DNA of 64,000 nucleotides from Paenibacillus lacisoli (GCF_030580655.1 NZ_JAUQTB010000003.1:62001-126000); one strand, 5' to 3'. Counted from the stretch's first letter, positions 1 to 10,392 are shown. Program-made: numbers and translations. Notes: generated by a model from the letters alone, not told the origin.

Positions 1-43
1 CCTTAAACCATGTAGGGATAGGGCTTTCCTGGACTCGTTAATC

Positions 44-2143
44 ATGATCAATACCATTTATCTGCGAAGAGCCAATCGAATGATTGTTGATACAGGTCAG
101 GGCAGCGAACAGGTTTCCAAGGCTATGTTGGCCTCAGCTCTTAAGAATCTGGAGCAGCTGGGGTATACCTTTTCTCATCCCTTACTTAATACCGTCCGTA
201 CCTTGTCGAGAGAGCAGTTTCAATCCCTCTATGACCAGGTCATGGCCGATCTCAAGCTGATGGTGGGTGCCCATGTGGTCTATCAGCCGATGTATCCGGA
301 TTTCCCCATGCAGGTGATGGAAGAGGATGACGCCGAACTGTATCTGAATGCCATCTATCATTACGCCACACTGGATTTGCCTGAGTTCAAGTCCATCCAG
401 AGACAGCCTTTGCAGGATGAAGTCCAATTGAAGATCATTGATCTGGGAAGTGAAGAAACCTTCTATCAGATCATTGGCCAGCTGATGCTGGCCAAAGGCT
501 CCATCTCCGAGACGGATAAGAGGGACATCGATGAGGTCATCGGGTTCACCGAACCGGAAGAGCTTGAAGCTATGCTGCCCGCTGAGATTCCGTTCAAAGA
601 AAATGCAGCATTCATCGCAGCCTCGCTGCTGAAGCACGGCAAAGCCAATCTGGTGCTGCTCGGACGTTATTTCAAGACGGCAACCGATGTCCTTCGGCTG
701 GCTGCTGCCTGGTCGGAAGGGGATGTCAGCCTGGCCGCAGTGACCCGGTTCCGTGCATTCAAGCGGCCGGAGAGACGGTTACTGCTGGGCCTCCTGGAGC
801 AATGCGGGGAGATAACAGAGGATATGCTGCGGTACAAGGAACGCTGGATCCGTCTCGGTGAAATCCTGCATCCTTCTGAGTATGCGGGCCGTTATCCAAG
901 AGCTGCTGAAGCCTTTGATATTCTGCGCAATAACAAGCCGGTGACTACCTTCAACAGCAGCGTAGAGCTTGCCTTTCAATACCATAACGTGTGGACCCTG
1001 CTGGATCTGCTGGTGCAGCGTCCGGGTGAGTTCGCCAGACGGCTCGATCAGCTGCTGCGGATCACGGAGGATACCGAATATGTTGTGCTGGCCTTCGGGG
1101 AAGTGGCCGGCCAGGTATCGACGCCTGTCCTGCTGCAGGTCAAGGAGCATTTTGCCCGCCGTCATGAGCGGCAGGAGCTGCGTGTATTTTTTCCGAAAGG
1201 AAATGCGGCCAAGGCTTATGCCATTCCCGATACGCTTCCTGCTATCAACCGAAACGTATGTCAGGACTTTGTACAGCTGTGCGAAGAGATACTGATTCAG
1301 CGGTTTGCTGAGCTGTCTCCACTGGGGAAGGTCTATGTTGATGAACGGCTGAAAGACTATCACGTGCCATTTGCCCAGAGGTCAGCCAGCAAGGCGCTGC
1401 ATACGCTGGTCCGAGGCAGCCGGATTCCCCTGCAGGAAGGAGATACGATCCGCTTTTTCAACTGGTGGAAAGAAGGGATGGTGGACGGTAAGCCGACGGG
1501 ACGGGTGGACATCGACCTGTCGGCGGTCATGTACGATCACAGCTGGCAGTATGTAGAGCATATCTCGTATACCAACCTCAGGTCCTCCAACTACCTGGCT
1601 GTTCACAGCGGCGATATCGTATCGGCTCCCCAAGGAGCATGTGAATTTATCGATCTGCATATTCCTTCGATCCTGGCATATGGCGGACGCTATATTGTAG
1701 CGAGCCTTCATTCTTTTACCGAGCAGCCATATTGTGATCTGCCGGAATGTTTTACGGGCTGGATGATGCGGAAGAAGCCGGGTTCTGGTGAGATTTTTGA
1801 GCCAGCAACGGTAGCCAACAAAATCGATGTCACGGCAGATACCCAGATTACGATTCCTGTCATTATTGATCTGGTGGAGCGTACGGTCATCTGGACCGAC
1901 CTGTCCCTGACAAGACAGCCTTATTGGTATAACAATGTGGAAGGGAATCAGAAGGGCATGGTTCTGATGGGACAGGCGATGACAGGATTACGTAAGCCGA
2001 ATCTGTATGATCTGTTCATGATGCATGCCTCAGCCAGAGGTCAGCTGGTGGAGGCCATGCAGCAGGCCGATACCGTATTTGCGGTGGACGCAGGCATCAC
2101 TCCTTTTCATATAGAGGAGGTTATGGCGGAGTACGTAGTGTGA
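44..2143 (+). CDS. TerD-like protein, MXAN_6230/SCO0854-like family
   Basis: A 699-residue soluble protein with no signal peptide or membrane segment. The N-terminal two thirds are helical and unrecognised. The last 200 residues (about 490-690, with features such as VDIDLSAVMYD, CEFIDLHIPSI and GGRYIVASLHSF) resemble the beta-sandwich of TerD-family tellurite/stress proteins as found in large MXAN_6230/SCO0854-type proteins. The biochemical role is unknown; TerD relatives are linked to calcium binding and envelope or phage stress. The reading frame stays open from the first ATG back to the window edge and that ATG has no clear ribosome binding site, so the true start may lie outside. A hairpin terminator follows the stop. 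Assignment is by remembered family resemblance. Confidence 0.6.
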   Translation: MINTIYLRRANRMIVDTGQGSEQVSKAMLASALKNLEQLGYTFSHPLLNTVRTLSREQFQSLYDQVMADLKLMVGAHVVYQPMYPDFPMQVMEEDDAELYLNAIYHYATLDLPEFKSIQRQPLQDEVQLKIIDLGSEETFYQIIGQLMLAKGSISETDKRDIDEVIGFTEPEELEAMLPAEIPFKENAAFIAASLLKHGKANLVLLGRYFKTATDVLRLAAAWSEGDVSLAAVTRFRAFKRPERRLLLGLLEQCGEITEDMLRYKERWIRLGEILHPSEYAGRYPRAAEAFDILRNNKPVTTFNSSVELAFQYHNVWTLLDLLVQRPGEFARRLDQLLRITEDTEYVVLAFGEVAGQVSTPVLLQVKEHFARRHERQELRVFFPKGNAAKAYAIPDTLPAINRNVCQDFVQLCEEILIQRFAELSPLGKVYVDERLKDYHVPFAQRSASKALHTLVRGSRIPLQEGDTIRFFNWWKEGMVDGKPTGRVDIDLSAVMYDHSWQYVEHISYTNLRSSNYLAVHSGDIVSAPQGACEFIDLHIPSILAYGGRYIVASLHSFTEQPYCDLPECFTGWMMRKKPGSGEIFEPATVANKIDVTADTQITIPVIIDLVERTVIWTDLSLTRQPYWYNNVEGNQKGMVLMGQAMTGLRKPNLYDLFMMHASARGQLVEAMQQADTVFAVDAGITPFHIEEVMAEYVV

Positions 2144-2183
2144 GCGTTTATATAGTGTGAGGATCCATACAGTTACTGAATGG

Positions 2184-2208
2184 GAGCAGCGTGCAGCTGC
2201 TCTTTTTT
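2184..2208 (+). terminator. Rho-independent terminator
   Basis: A perfect 7-bp stem (GAGCAGC/GCTGCTC) with a 5-nt loop is followed by six T. It lies about 40 nt after the TerD-like gene. Confidence 0.85.
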
Positions 2209-2375
2209 CTGTTATATGATATGACGTTTCGGTGCCATATTTACTTTTCAAGATAGAGCGGGTCCGGATTGGGGTAAATTAGGGCAGAAGGGCTTAAGGA
2301 GACGGCGGAGGCTTATTAGGCACATCAGACACATAACGATACACCGACCAACCAATCTATTGGGGAGTGAGAGAG

Positions 2376-4760
2376 ATGAAACTGCCAACTGTACAGACTG
2401 ACTATTCGTCCGAATCTTATCTGAAGAAGCTGGATGCTTATTGGCGTGCGGCCAACTACCTGTCCGTGGGGCAGATTTATCTGATGGACAATCCGCTGCT
2501 GCGGCGGAAGCTGGAAGAGCATGATGTGAAAATTCATCCGATCGGCCACTGGGGGACGGTTCCCGGACAGAATTTTATCTATGCTCACCTGAACCGAATC
2601 ATTATGAAATATGATCTTAACATGTTCTATATCGAAGGCCCGGGACACGGCGGCCAGGTGATGGTATCGAATTCCTATCTGGATGGCAGCTATACGGAGA
2701 TTTACCCGGACATTACGCAGGAGGAAGAAGGGATGCGGCGATTGTTCCGGCAGTTCTCCTTTCCGGGCGGCGTGGCCTCCCATGCGGCACCGGAAACGCC
2801 GGGATCGATTCACGAGGGCGGGGAATTGGGTTACTCTCTGTCCCATGGCGTGGGAACCATACTGGATAACCCGGATCTGATCGCTGCAGTAGTTATCGGC
2901 GACGGAGAAGCTGAAACCGGCCCTTTGGCGGCTTCCTGGTTCTCGAACCGGTTCATCAATCCGATTACGGACGGTGCCGTGCTGCCGATTCTGCACCTGA
3001 ACGGCTTCAAGATCAGCAATCCGACGATACTGGCACGCTCTACAGACGAGGAGCTCAAGGCGTATTTCACTGGCCTAGGGTGGGAGCCGTTCTTCGTGGA
3101 AGGGGATGATCCCGAGGTCCTGCACCCTTCCATGGCGAGAACGCTGGATGCAGCAGCGGAGCGGATTTTAGAGATCCAGCGCCATGCCAGAGAGAATCAG
3201 GATGATACCCGGCCAACATGGCCTGTGGTCATTTTCCGCAGTCCGAAAGGCTGGACAGGACCGGAGATGTGGGACCACAAGACGATCGAGGGGTCTTTCC
3301 GCGCTCATCAGGTGCCGATTCCGGCCAGCCGGGAGCATATGGAGGACACACCGGCTTTAATCGAGTGGATGCGCAGCTACCGGCCGGAGGAGTGCTTCGA
3401 CGAGAGCGGCCGGCTGAAGCAGGAGATTGCGGACATCCTGCCGCAGGGGGAGCAGCGTATGAGCATGAACCCGGTTACGAATGGCGGCCGGCTGATCAGG
3501 GACCTGAAGCTGCCGGATCTTCGCGACCACATGCTGGATGTGCCGAAGCCCGGCCATACGCTGGAGCAGGATATGGAGGTGCTGGGCCGGTATGTACGGG
3601 ACCTGATTCAGCAGAACCGGGAAGAGCGGAATTTCCGGATCTTCGGACCGGATGAGACGATGTCCAACCGGCTGTCACCGGTATTCGAAGTGACGAATCG
3701 CCGCTGGATGGCTGACATCGAGCAGGCCAATGATGAATTTATGGCGCATGACGGCTTCGTGATCGATTCGCAGCTGTCTGAGCATCAGGCGGAGGGGATG
3801 CTGGAAGGATACATCCTCAGCGGCCGCCACGGCTTCTTCGCCAGCTATGAAGCGTTCTTACGGGTGGTTGATTCGATGATTACCCAGCATTTCAAATGGC
3901 TGCGCAAAGCAAGCGATCTTGAATGGCGAGCAGAGATTCCTTCGCTGAACCTGATCGCCTCATCCACGGTATTTCAGCAGGATCATAACGGCTATACGCA
4001 TCAGGACCCGGGTATCCTTGGACATCTGGCAGACAAGAAGCCGGAGCTGGTCCGGGAATATCTGCCGGCCGATGCCAACACCCTGCTCGCCGTCTTCGCG
4101 AAGGTTGCCAATGACCGCGGCAAAATCAATCTCATCATCTCGTCGAAGCATCCGCGCCTGCAGTGGTTTACACCGGAAGAGGCGGAGGACTTGGTCGAGC
4201 AGGGAATCAAGACCGTTGACTGGGCAGGCAACGCCGGGGAAGGCGAGCCGGATCTCGTTATTGCGGCTGCAGGAACCGAGCCAACGACTGAGGCACTGGC
4301 CGCCGTTTCTATTCTGCATGAGAAGCTGCCGGAGCTGAAGATCCGCTTCGTGAGCGTAGTGGACCTGCTGCGTCTGCGCATCTCCAGCCGGGATCCGCGC
4401 GGCATGTCAGAGGAAGAGTTCATCCGCTTTTTCACGAAGGACAAGCCCGTCCTGTTTGCCTTCCACGGTTATGAGGGACTTATTAAAGATTTGTTCTTCG
4501 ATCATGTGAACCGCAATATAACCGTTCATGGCTACCGGGAGAACGGGGATATTACTACGCCGTTCGATATGCGGGTATTGAATGAGATGGATCGGTTCAG
4601 TCTGGTGAAGGCGGCTGTGCACGGCCTGCCGGATGCCGGGCGGTATGAGGCGCTTGTCAAAGAGATGGATGCCATGATCGATAAGCATAACCGCTATATT
4701 ACAGCAGAGGGTGCCGACCTGCCGGTAGTGGCAGATTGGCGCTGGACCGGTCTGAGCTAA
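2376..4760 (+). CDS. xfp: Xylulose-5-phosphate/fructose-6-phosphate phosphoketolase
   Basis: A thiamine-diphosphate enzyme that cleaves xylulose-5-phosphate (often also fructose-6-phosphate) with phosphate into acetyl phosphate plus glyceraldehyde-3-phosphate or erythrose-4-phosphate. The 794-residue length is normal. Visible motifs are [19 protein letters not shown] near the N-terminus, the ThDP/Mg motif [11 protein letters not shown] near residue 175, [12 protein letters not shown] near 540 and [11 protein letters not shown] near 590. The ATG at 2376 has GGGGAG eight bases upstream; an in-frame GTG at 2367 overlaps that site and is less likely. The gene is monocistronic, ends in a hairpin, and could channel pentoses released from hemicellulose into acetyl phosphate. 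Confidence 0.96.
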   Translation: MKLPTVQTDYSSESYLKKLDAYWRAANYLSVGQIYLMDNPLLRRKLEEHDVKIHPIGHWGTVPGQNFIYAHLNRIIMKYDLNMFYIEGPGHGGQVMVSNSYLDGSYTEIYPDITQEEEGMRRLFRQFSFPGGVASHAAPETPGSIHEGGELGYSLSHGVGTILDNPDLIAAVVIGDGEAETGPLAASWFSNRFINPITDGAVLPILHLNGFKISNPTILARSTDEELKAYFTGLGWEPFFVEGDDPEVLHPSMARTLDAAAERILEIQRHARENQDDTRPTWPVVIFRSPKGWTGPEMWDHKTIEGSFRAHQVPIPASREHMEDTPALIEWMRSYRPEECFDESGRLKQEIADILPQGEQRMSMNPVTNGGRLIRDLKLPDLRDHMLDVPKPGHTLEQDMEVLGRYVRDLIQQNREERNFRIFGPDETMSNRLSPVFEVTNRRWMADIEQANDEFMAHDGFVIDSQLSEHQAEGMLEGYILSGRHGFFASYEAFLRVVDSMITQHFKWLRKASDLEWRAEIPSLNLIASSTVFQQDHNGYTHQDPGILGHLADKKPELVREYLPADANTLLAVFAKVANDRGKINLIISSKHPRLQWFTPEEAEDLVEQGIKTVDWAGNAGEGEPDLVIAAAGTEPTTEALAAVSILHEKLPELKIRFVSVVDLLRLRISSRDPRGMSEEEFIRFFTKDKPVLFAFHGYEGLIKDLFFDHVNRNITVHGYRENGDITTPFDMRVLNEMDRFSLVKAAVHGLPDAGRYEALVKEMDAMIDKHNRYITAEGADLPVVADWRWTGLS

Positions 4761-4772
4761 AGCGGAAATTGA

Positions 4773-4818
4773 AGAAGCACGTCCCTTGGAATGGGAAGAT
4801 CCCGGGGCGTGCTTCTTT
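4773..4818 (+). terminator. Terminator hairpin after xfp
   Basis: AGAAGCACG pairs with CGTGCTTCT, extended inward by TCCC/GGGG, and is followed by a short T run. The weak T tail lowers certainty. Confidence 0.6.
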
Positions 4819-4848
4819 GGCGTTCCTAGTATATCCCTGAATTTTTCA

Positions 4849-4862
4849 TGAAAACGCCTCCA
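4849..4862 (+). promoter_or_regulatory. Candidate CcpA cre box upstream of the GH3 gene
   Basis: TGAAAACGCCTCCA matches the Gram-positive cre consensus TGWAARCGYTWNCW at 13 of 14 positions. It lies 72 nt before the GH3 start, a usual place for catabolite repression of glycosidase genes. Binding is inferred. Confidence 0.5.
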
Positions 4863-4934
4863 ATTATTCGGGTAGCCGGAGCGGGCGATCTGGCATAAAA
4901 TTTGCGTTAGGGAATCACCTGAAGGAGGTTCAAT

Positions 4935-7838
4935 ATGTCTACAACTACTAATTATCCATTTCAGAATACGTCACTTCCACTTGAAGAACGGGTAAACGAT
5001 CTGGTCTCCCGCTTCACCCTGGAAGAGAAAGTGAATCTCATGATTCAATATCAGGCTGCCGTCGAGCGGCTTGGTGTCAAAGCATATAAGCATGGTACGG
5101 AGGCCGCACACGGTATGGCCTGGCTGGGCGAAGCTACAGGATATCCGCAGCCAATCGGTCTGGGCTGTACCTGGGATACGGAGCTGATGCAGCGCATCGG
5201 TGACGCGATCGGCGATGAAGCCCGCGGGTTCTACAAGCGCAATCCGGAGATTAATGGACTGACCCTGTGGGCACCGACCGTCGATATGGAGCGGGACCCG
5301 CGCTGGGGACGTACCGAGGAAGCGTACGGTGAAGATCCGGTGCTGGCTGGTAAGCTGGCGTCCGCATTGGTACAGGGTATTCAAGGCGATCATCCGAAGT
5401 ACTTGAAAGCGGTTGCCACGCTGAAGCATTTTATTGCCAACAATAATGAAGTTGGACGCGGCGATCAGTCGGTCAGCATTGACCCGCGCAACATGCGTGA
5501 ATACTATCTGAAAGCGTTCGAGATTCCGTTCAAGGAAGGCGGCGCCCAGTCGATGATGACGGCGTACAACGCCATTAACGGTGTACCGGCTAACCTGAGC
5601 CCGGACGTGAACGGGATCGTGAAGCAGGAGTGGGGCATGGACGGCTTTGTCGTGAGCGATGCGTTCGACGTGTCCGGTACGGTGCGTGACCATGGCTATC
5701 TGGAGACACATAAGGAAGCGGTTGCTCGTTCTGTTAAAGAAGGCGGTATCGACAGCCTGACGGATGACGGCGAGCTGATGAAGCAGTCGCTGCGCGAAGC
5801 ATTGGAGGAAGGCCTGCTCGCCGAGAGCGACCTGGATGTGGCGCTGCGCAATACGTTCCGTGTCCGCTTCCGTCTCGGGGAATTCGATCCGGAAGAAGGC
5901 AATCCGTATGCGGCGATCGACGAGTCGGTGATTCTGGCTCCCGAGCATGCGAAGCTGTCCCGTGAAGCAGCCGGCAAAGCGGTTGTCATGCTGAAAAACG
6001 AAGGCGGCATGCTGCCGCTGCAGGCAGACCAGCTGAAGAAAGTCGCAGTCATCGGCCCGCTCGGCGGTACGGTGTATCGGGACTGGTACAGCGGCTCTCT
6101 GCCTTACGCGGTAACTCCGCTGCAGGGGATTCAGGAGAAGCTGAAAGGTACGGGAGGCAAGACCACATTTGCAGGAGGTACCGACCGCGTTAAGCTGAAA
6201 GCGAAGCAGAGCGGCCGCTATGTGCAGGTGCAGGACGGTGAGCAGGCAGCACTGGCAGCAACCGGCGAAGCAGCTGATCAGGCAGCAGTGTTCGAGATGA
6301 CCGACTGGGGCTGGGACAGCCAAACGATCATTGCAGAAGGCAACGGCAAGTACCTGACGACCGATGACCGGATCGTGAAGGCTTCGGCTGATCAGATCTG
6401 GGAGTGGTTCACAAAGGAAGTCTTCCTCGTTCGTCCTTCTGAAGAGGGCGCAGAGCAGGTTACCTTCTCCACATGGAACGACACACCTGTTACTGTTGGC
6501 GAGAACGGTGAACTGCTCGTAGGCAGCGGCAGCGCGGAAGAAACGGCGAACGAGATCAACGTAGCTGGAGCAGCTTCCGTATCTGGCGGAGAAGAGGAAG
6601 CTATTACGGCGGATGTCTTCGAGGTCGAGACGGTAACTGACAAGTTCCAGGCAGCGAAGGAAGCGGCAGGAGACGCGGATCTGGCGGTTGTCTTCGTCGG
6701 CAACCATCCGCTCATTAACGGGAAGGAAACGATCGATCGTCCAGACATTACGCTGGCAGCATCTCAAGAGCAGCTGATCAAGGAAGTGCTGTCCGTAAAT
6801 CCGAACACGATTGTTGTTGTCGTGGGCAGCTATCCGTATGCGCTGAATTGGGTAGATGAGCACGTACCGGCTGTATTGTACACGACACATGCGGGTCAGG
6901 AAATCGGAAACGCGGTGGCTGACGTGCTGTTCGGGGATGTGAATCCTGCGGGCCGTCTGAACATGACCTGGTACAAATCAGTGGACCAGCTGCCGGAATT
7001 CATGGATTACGATGTGATTCAGGGCGGCAGAACGTATCAGTACTTCGAAGGGAATGTACTGTATCCGTTCGGACATGGGTTGTCCTACTCCTCGTTCCGT
7101 TATGATGGACTGAGCCTGGACAAAAATTCGGTGAAGGCAGATCAGGACCGCGAAGTTAGCATTACCGTTCGTGTCACGAACACCTCCGATGTGGCAGGCG
7201 AAGAAGTGGTGCAGCTCTACGGACATGCCGAGCAGTCCCGTGTGAAGCGTCCGCTGAAGCAGCTGCTGGCGTTCCGCCGTGTGCAGATCCAGCCGGGCGA
7301 GACAGCTGAAGTGAACTTCACCCTGCCGCTGTCCGAACTGGCGATCTGGGATGTGACCCGCGAGCGCTTCTGCATCGAGCAGGGCACGTATACCTTCATG
7401 GCGGGTGCTTCCTCGTCGGTTCTGCCGGTGAGCGCAGCGCTTGACGTACAAGGTGAAGTCATCCCGCCGCGTGATCTGAAGCAGCCTGTGAAGGCCGTGA
7501 ACTATGATACGTATGAGGGTGTGCTGATCGGTGAATGCCGCGAAGGCGGCAGTGCAGTGGAAGTGAAGGGGCAGAGCGGCTGGATCGCTTTTGCTGATGC
7601 GGAGTTTGGCGAAGGTGCAGACAGCGTGAAGCTGCAGGCGGCGAGCCCTACCGCAGGATCGGCGGAGATTCGGCTGCAGAGCCCGGACGGACCGCTGGCT
7701 GGACGTGTTGAGCTGAAAGCAGGCGGCGCACAGGATTGGAACGACTACACCGCTGAGCTGAACGGCGTGAGCGGCCGTCAGGATGTCTATGTGATCCTGA
7801 ATGGCAGCGTATCGCTTAGCACGATTCAATTTCAATAA
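4935..7838 (+). CDS. Glycoside hydrolase family 3 (beta-glucosidase/xylosidase type)
   Basis: A cytoplasmic exo-acting beta-glycosidase of 967 residues with no signal peptide, so it probably acts on imported oligosaccharides. Order of parts: GH3 N-terminal barrel (about 30-310) with the nucleophile motif VVSDAFD (Asp242); GH3 C-terminal domain starting at VVMLKNEGGMLPL; an inserted block of about 120 residues (410-530) of beta-trefoil-like character; the rest of the C-domain (HAGQEIGNAVADVLFG); an FnIII-like domain; and a C-terminal beta-sandwich of CBM6 type from about residue 860. AGGAGG precedes the ATG with good spacing and a cre-like box lies upstream. Substrate (glucoside, xyloside or arabinoside) cannot be read from the sequence. 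Confidence 0.93.
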   Translation: MSTTTNYPFQNTSLPLEERVNDLVSRFTLEEKVNLMIQYQAAVERLGVKAYKHGTEAAHGMAWLGEATGYPQPIGLGCTWDTELMQRIGDAIGDEARGFYKRNPEINGLTLWAPTVDMERDPRWGRTEEAYGEDPVLAGKLASALVQGIQGDHPKYLKAVATLKHFIANNNEVGRGDQSVSIDPRNMREYYLKAFEIPFKEGGAQSMMTAYNAINGVPANLSPDVNGIVKQEWGMDGFVVSDAFDVSGTVRDHGYLETHKEAVARSVKEGGIDSLTDDGELMKQSLREALEEGLLAESDLDVALRNTFRVRFRLGEFDPEEGNPYAAIDESVILAPEHAKLSREAAGKAVVMLKNEGGMLPLQADQLKKVAVIGPLGGTVYRDWYSGSLPYAVTPLQGIQEKLKGTGGKTTFAGGTDRVKLKAKQSGRYVQVQDGEQAALAATGEAADQAAVFEMTDWGWDSQTIIAEGNGKYLTTDDRIVKASADQIWEWFTKEVFLVRPSEEGAEQVTFSTWNDTPVTVGENGELLVGSGSAEETANEINVAGAASVSGGEEEAITADVFEVETVTDKFQAAKEAAGDADLAVVFVGNHPLINGKETIDRPDITLAASQEQLIKEVLSVNPNTIVVVVGSYPYALNWVDEHVPAVLYTTHAGQEIGNAVADVLFGDVNPAGRLNMTWYKSVDQLPEFMDYDVIQGGRTYQYFEGNVLYPFGHGLSYSSFRYDGLSLDKNSVKADQDREVSITVRVTNTSDVAGEEVVQLYGHAEQSRVKRPLKQLLAFRRVQIQPGETAEVNFTLPLSELAIWDVTRERFCIEQGTYTFMAGASSSVLPVSAALDVQGEVIPPRDLKQPVKAVNYDTYEGVLIGECREGGSAVEVKGQSGWIAFADAEFGEGADSVKLQAASPTAGSAEIRLQSPDGPLAGRVELKAGGAQDWNDYTAELNGVSGRQDVYVILNGSVSLSTIQFQ

Positions 7839-7898
7839 ACAGAGAACATGATTTGGACTTGGGGACACTCCGGTTTCTTAGGGGGAAACGGATGAAGA

Positions 7899-7935
7899 AG
7901 GGCTGGGCCTTCCTGCGGGGAGGCCTGGTCCTTTT
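7899..7935 (+). terminator. Terminator after the GH3 gene
   Basis: An imperfect long hairpin (GGGCTGGGCCTTCC against GGGAGGCCTGGTCC) is followed by TTTT. Confidence 0.7.
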
Positions 7936-8110
7936 GCGTTATAGTGGGGGAACGAGGGAATTGTAGGAACAAGCACTTGTTGAATGTACATCATCCGGGT
8001 CCATGGTCTTCCCTTTCCGTGCATAGTATGGTAGAACTGAGTAGAGGCTATACTGTACAGACGCTTGTTGTACCCGATGAGGCCGATAGACAGAAAGGAT
8101 GCTTAAATGT

Positions 8111-8278
8111 ATGTATGTTGTATGCAAAGACCACGTAGAACTGGCCCTTGACCTATTCGTTGATGAATTCGAAGACGCACCGGATGTGGTGGACCTGAAG
8201 GAAACGGAATTCGCGGACTGGGATCCGCCGGCCAAATGTTCGCAGTGTGAGCAGCATGCCCAGTACCTCGTCGTCTAG
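8111..8278 (+). CDS. CxxH/CxxC protein, BA_5709 family
   Basis: A 55-residue protein beginning MYVVCKDHVELAL, with a C5-x2-H8 pair and a C43-x2-C46 pair (AKCSQCEQHA) separated by an acidic stretch. This is the pattern of the small Bacillales CxxH/CxxC family, probably zinc-binding and of unknown function. In Bacillales it is commonly found close to rlmH, as here about 1 kb upstream. GAAAGGA lies 11 nt before the chosen ATG; an out-of-frame ATG four bases earlier does not give this protein. A terminator hairpin follows at 8337. Confidence 0.85.
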   Translation: MYVVCKDHVELALDLFVDEFEDAPDVVDLKETEFADWDPPAKCSQCEQHAQYLVV

Positions 8279-8336
8279 CTGACCGCAGCAGGCTCCGGAG
8301 TCACTGTGAATCATTGATATCTCTTGTATAATGAAC

Positions 8337-8374
8337 AAGCCGTCCCTAGCTGAGTGAGATAGGGGCGGCTTTTT
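8337..8374 (+). terminator. Rho-independent terminator
   Basis: AAGCCGTCCCTA pairs with TAGGGGCGGCTT across an 11-nt loop, followed by a T run. It ends the CxxH/CxxC transcript. Confidence 0.85.
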
Positions 8375-8489
8375 AGTGTGATATATTGCTGTGGTGTCCA
8401 TCCTCGTCCTGCTGCGGATCGGCGCGGTGGATGAAGGCTGGTCTAGGTTATGAACCGGCTTCCTGCGGCCGATCTGATCCGTCGGCTGC

Positions 8490-9113
8490 TTAGCCGCGTG
8501 GCTTAAAGATGCCGAACGGTTGGCCGACAGGCAGGAAGACCCGTCCAAAATGTACGTTTAGCACGGCTGCGCCGGCGCCATACAAGGACAGCAGCCCGAT
8601 GCCCATTTCGGCATAAGCTGCGATGGTATGGAAGATATGCGGCGCTACGCCGAAGGCGTCGAAGCTCAGGCCCAAGAATAGAAAATCGATCAGTACGAAG
8701 ATGAAGAACAAGACCTTATGCGTCTCCATGGCGCCGATCGTCATGAACAGGGTGAAGATCAGATATCCGATAAAGGCGAAGCCCAGCTGCTTGCCGTCTA
8801 CAGCGGAAGCCAGCTCCGGGCCGAAGACGCCCATCTTGACCATCCAGCTGCTCGCGGTGGCGAACCAGAAGAAGGCGTAGGCGCCAAAGGCGGTCATGCC
8901 GAAGGTATTGTTGTGCTTGGCGTCCTGAATGCTGGCGAAGAGCTGCGCGAAGGCGCCGAGGGAGATGGCCCAGGGAATGACCATGCTGAGGCCGTCCGTG
9001 AGGCCCAGCTTCTGGGATGAGGCGACCAGGGTCACGATAGCCAGGCCGAAGAGGCCGATCGCGCTGGGATCCGCCGTGGTGATTTTGATGTTCGTGGGAG
9101 CTGCGTTGTGCAT
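8490..9113 (-). CDS. satP: Acetate uptake transporter, GPR1/FUN34/YaaH family
   Basis: A 207-residue inner-membrane protein with six predicted membrane helices. The family signature after the N-terminus, usually NPAPLGL, appears as DPSAIGLFGLAIVTLV. SatP/YaaH proteins import acetate and succinate with protons, and some act as acetate channels. The C-terminal helix run GIGLLSLYGAGAAVLNVHFG is also typical. The gene is transcribed divergently from rlmH and stands alone. A link with the acetyl phosphate made by the phosphoketolase five kilobases away is plausible but only inferred. Confidence 0.88.
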   Translation of the reverse strand: MHNAAPTNIKITTADPSAIGLFGLAIVTLVASSQKLGLTDGLSMVIPWAISLGAFAQLFASIQDAKHNNTFGMTAFGAYAFFWFATASSWMVKMGVFGPELASAVDGKQLGFAFIGYLIFTLFMTIGAMETHKVLFFIFVLIDFLFLGLSFDAFGVAPHIFHTIAAYAEMGIGLLSLYGAGAAVLNVHFGRVFLPVGQPFGIFKPRG

Positions 9114-9277
9114 AGGGTTCGTTAAATCCTCCAGTAATGTTCGAATACGCGGAGTCTGCCGATGCCAGTACCGCTGACCTATTGTAACCGATTGCGGGCG
9201 GTTCGGCTATGATATTTTATGGTGACAGTAAGCGAATAGCGGAAATTCAATTAGAAGTTAGAGATCAGGAGGACATG

Positions 9278-9757
9278 ATGTTCATACAGATTATTGGTGT
9301 AGGCAAATTGAAGGAAAAATATCTCGTGCAGGGTATTGCCGAGTATGCGAAGCGGCTGACGCCGTATATCAAGTTCCAGGTGATTGAGGTCCCGGACGAG
9401 AAGGCGCCGGAGACGATGAGCGAGGCGGAGGTGCGGCAGGTGAAGGACCGCGAGGGAGAGCGGATCCTGTCGCATGTGAAGGGCGATGCCCATGTGATCG
9501 CCCTGGCCATTGGCGGCCAGCTGTGGAGCTCGGAGGAGCTGGCCGCGGAGCTCGACAAGCTTGGCACCTACGGGACGAGCCATGTCGTATTCGTCATCGG
9601 CGGCAGCCACGGGCTGTCCGATGACGTGCTGCGCCGCGCCCAGCAGAAGCTTAGCTTCGGGCGCATGACGCTGCCGCACCAGCTGATGCGGCTGGTGCTG
9701 GTGGAGCAGGTGTACCGGGCGGTGAAGATTAACCGTGGGGAACCGTATCACAAGTAG
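9278..9757 (+). CDS. rlmH: 23S rRNA pseudouridine-1915 N3-methyltransferase RlmH
   Basis: A SPOUT-class methyltransferase that uses S-adenosylmethionine to methylate pseudouridine 1915 of 23S rRNA in assembled ribosomes. From 9278 it is 159 residues, the standard length. Typical pieces are [31 protein letters not shown] (cofactor loop), [16 protein letters not shown] and the C-terminal [14 protein letters not shown] ends five bases before this ATG; an ATG three bases earlier is too close. In staphylococci this gene is orfX, and its last codons are the attachment site of SCC elements. Here the same codons recur downstream at 13.43, 21.61 and, in part, 29.74 kb, so the gene marks the left edge of an SCC-like island. 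Confidence 0.97.
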   Translation: MFIQIIGVGKLKEKYLVQGIAEYAKRLTPYIKFQVIEVPDEKAPETMSEAEVRQVKDREGERILSHVKGDAHVIALAIGGQLWSSEELAAELDKLGTYGTSHVVFVIGGSHGLSDDVLRRAQQKLSFGRMTLPHQLMRLVLVEQVYRAVKINRGEPYHK

Positions 9758-9764
9758 GGCGAAA
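9740..9764 (+). repeat. Att-like repeat R1 (rlmH 3' end) with adjoining inverted repeat
   Basis: GAACCGTATCACAAG (9740-9754) ends rlmH. The next ten bases, TAGGGCGAAA (9755-9764), are the exact reverse complement of 29717-29726, just before partial repeat R4. Staphylococcal SCC attachment sites use the equivalent codons, with inverted repeats just inside the element. Confidence 0.65.
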
Positions 9765-9838
9765 AGGGGGTGAGCTACCCACGACTGGCGGAAAAGCCGA
9801 ATTAAACGGGCTGCTGCGTGTTTCTTGGAGTTACAGAT

Positions 9839-9872
9839 AAAGGGAAAGACCGGTTCAGTCCCTTGTCTTTTT
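9839..9872 (+). terminator. Probable terminator after rlmH
   Basis: AAGGGA pairs with TCCCTT across a 13-nt loop and is followed by TGTCTTTTT. Confidence 0.5.
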
Positions 9873-9923
9873 CGAATATACAGCATGGACAGTGCCCAGA
9901 AAAGCGACCAAGTCAACGAGGAT

Positions 9924-10376
9924 TTACCGGAGGCTAGGGTCACTTTTAGTTCTTTCCGCCAGATTCGTAATCGATTCAATGTCTTGATCGGTTAATTGGT
10001 CCAGAAAATATTTGCGTATTGCCATTGAGACGATGGGTAGGGCCTCATCCAAAGCTGCTTGTCCGGCAGAAGTGATGATGACCTGGACACCACGGTCTGC
10101 GTCTAAAGGACTCCTTATAACATAGCCCCGTTTTTCCATCCGCGTCAAATGATGGGATAATCTGCTCTTATCCCAGTTCATCAAGTCGGCTAGTTCCTGT
10201 TGGCGAAGCTTGCCATTTCCGAATTGGACTAACCGATCTAGTATTCCAAAGTCTCCTTCTGATAGCCCTGTTTGTTCAGAAAGCTCCTTAACAACGCGAC
10301 CGAAGATTCGCTTAAAGGAGCCTTTCCACATATTCCATATTTGCATTTCATCTTCGCTTACTTTATTGATATCCAT
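9924..10376 (-). CDS. MarR-family transcriptional regulator (paralogue 1)
   Basis: A 150-residue winged-helix repressor. The DNA-binding region is LRQQELADLMNWDKSRLSHH followed by the wing around RGVQVIITSAG. It is about 73% identical by hand count to the regulator at 29902. It is divergent from an aldo-keto reductase, its probable target. No ribosome binding site precedes the ATG. Instead a TATTAT box ends six bases before it, with a TTGTGG-like box 18 bp further up, so the mRNA may be leaderless. The palindrome at 10393 lies inside that promoter, indicating autorepression. The inducing ligand is unknown. Confidence 0.88.
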   Translation of the reverse strand: MDINKVSEDEMQIWNMWKGSFKRIFGRVVKELSEQTGLSEGDFGILDRLVQFGNGKLRQQELADLMNWDKSRLSHHLTRMEKRGYVIRSPLDADRGVQVIITSAGQAALDEALPIVSMAIRKYFLDQLTDQDIESITNLAERTKSDPSLR

Positions 10377-10392
10377 GCAAGTATAATATCAT

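Noticed and set aside
4971..6890. A 639-codon open frame on the minus strand inside the GH3 gene
   Set aside because: It is antisense to a gene with clear family motifs, has Cys/Arg/His-rich composition typical of a shadow frame and lacks a ribosome binding site.
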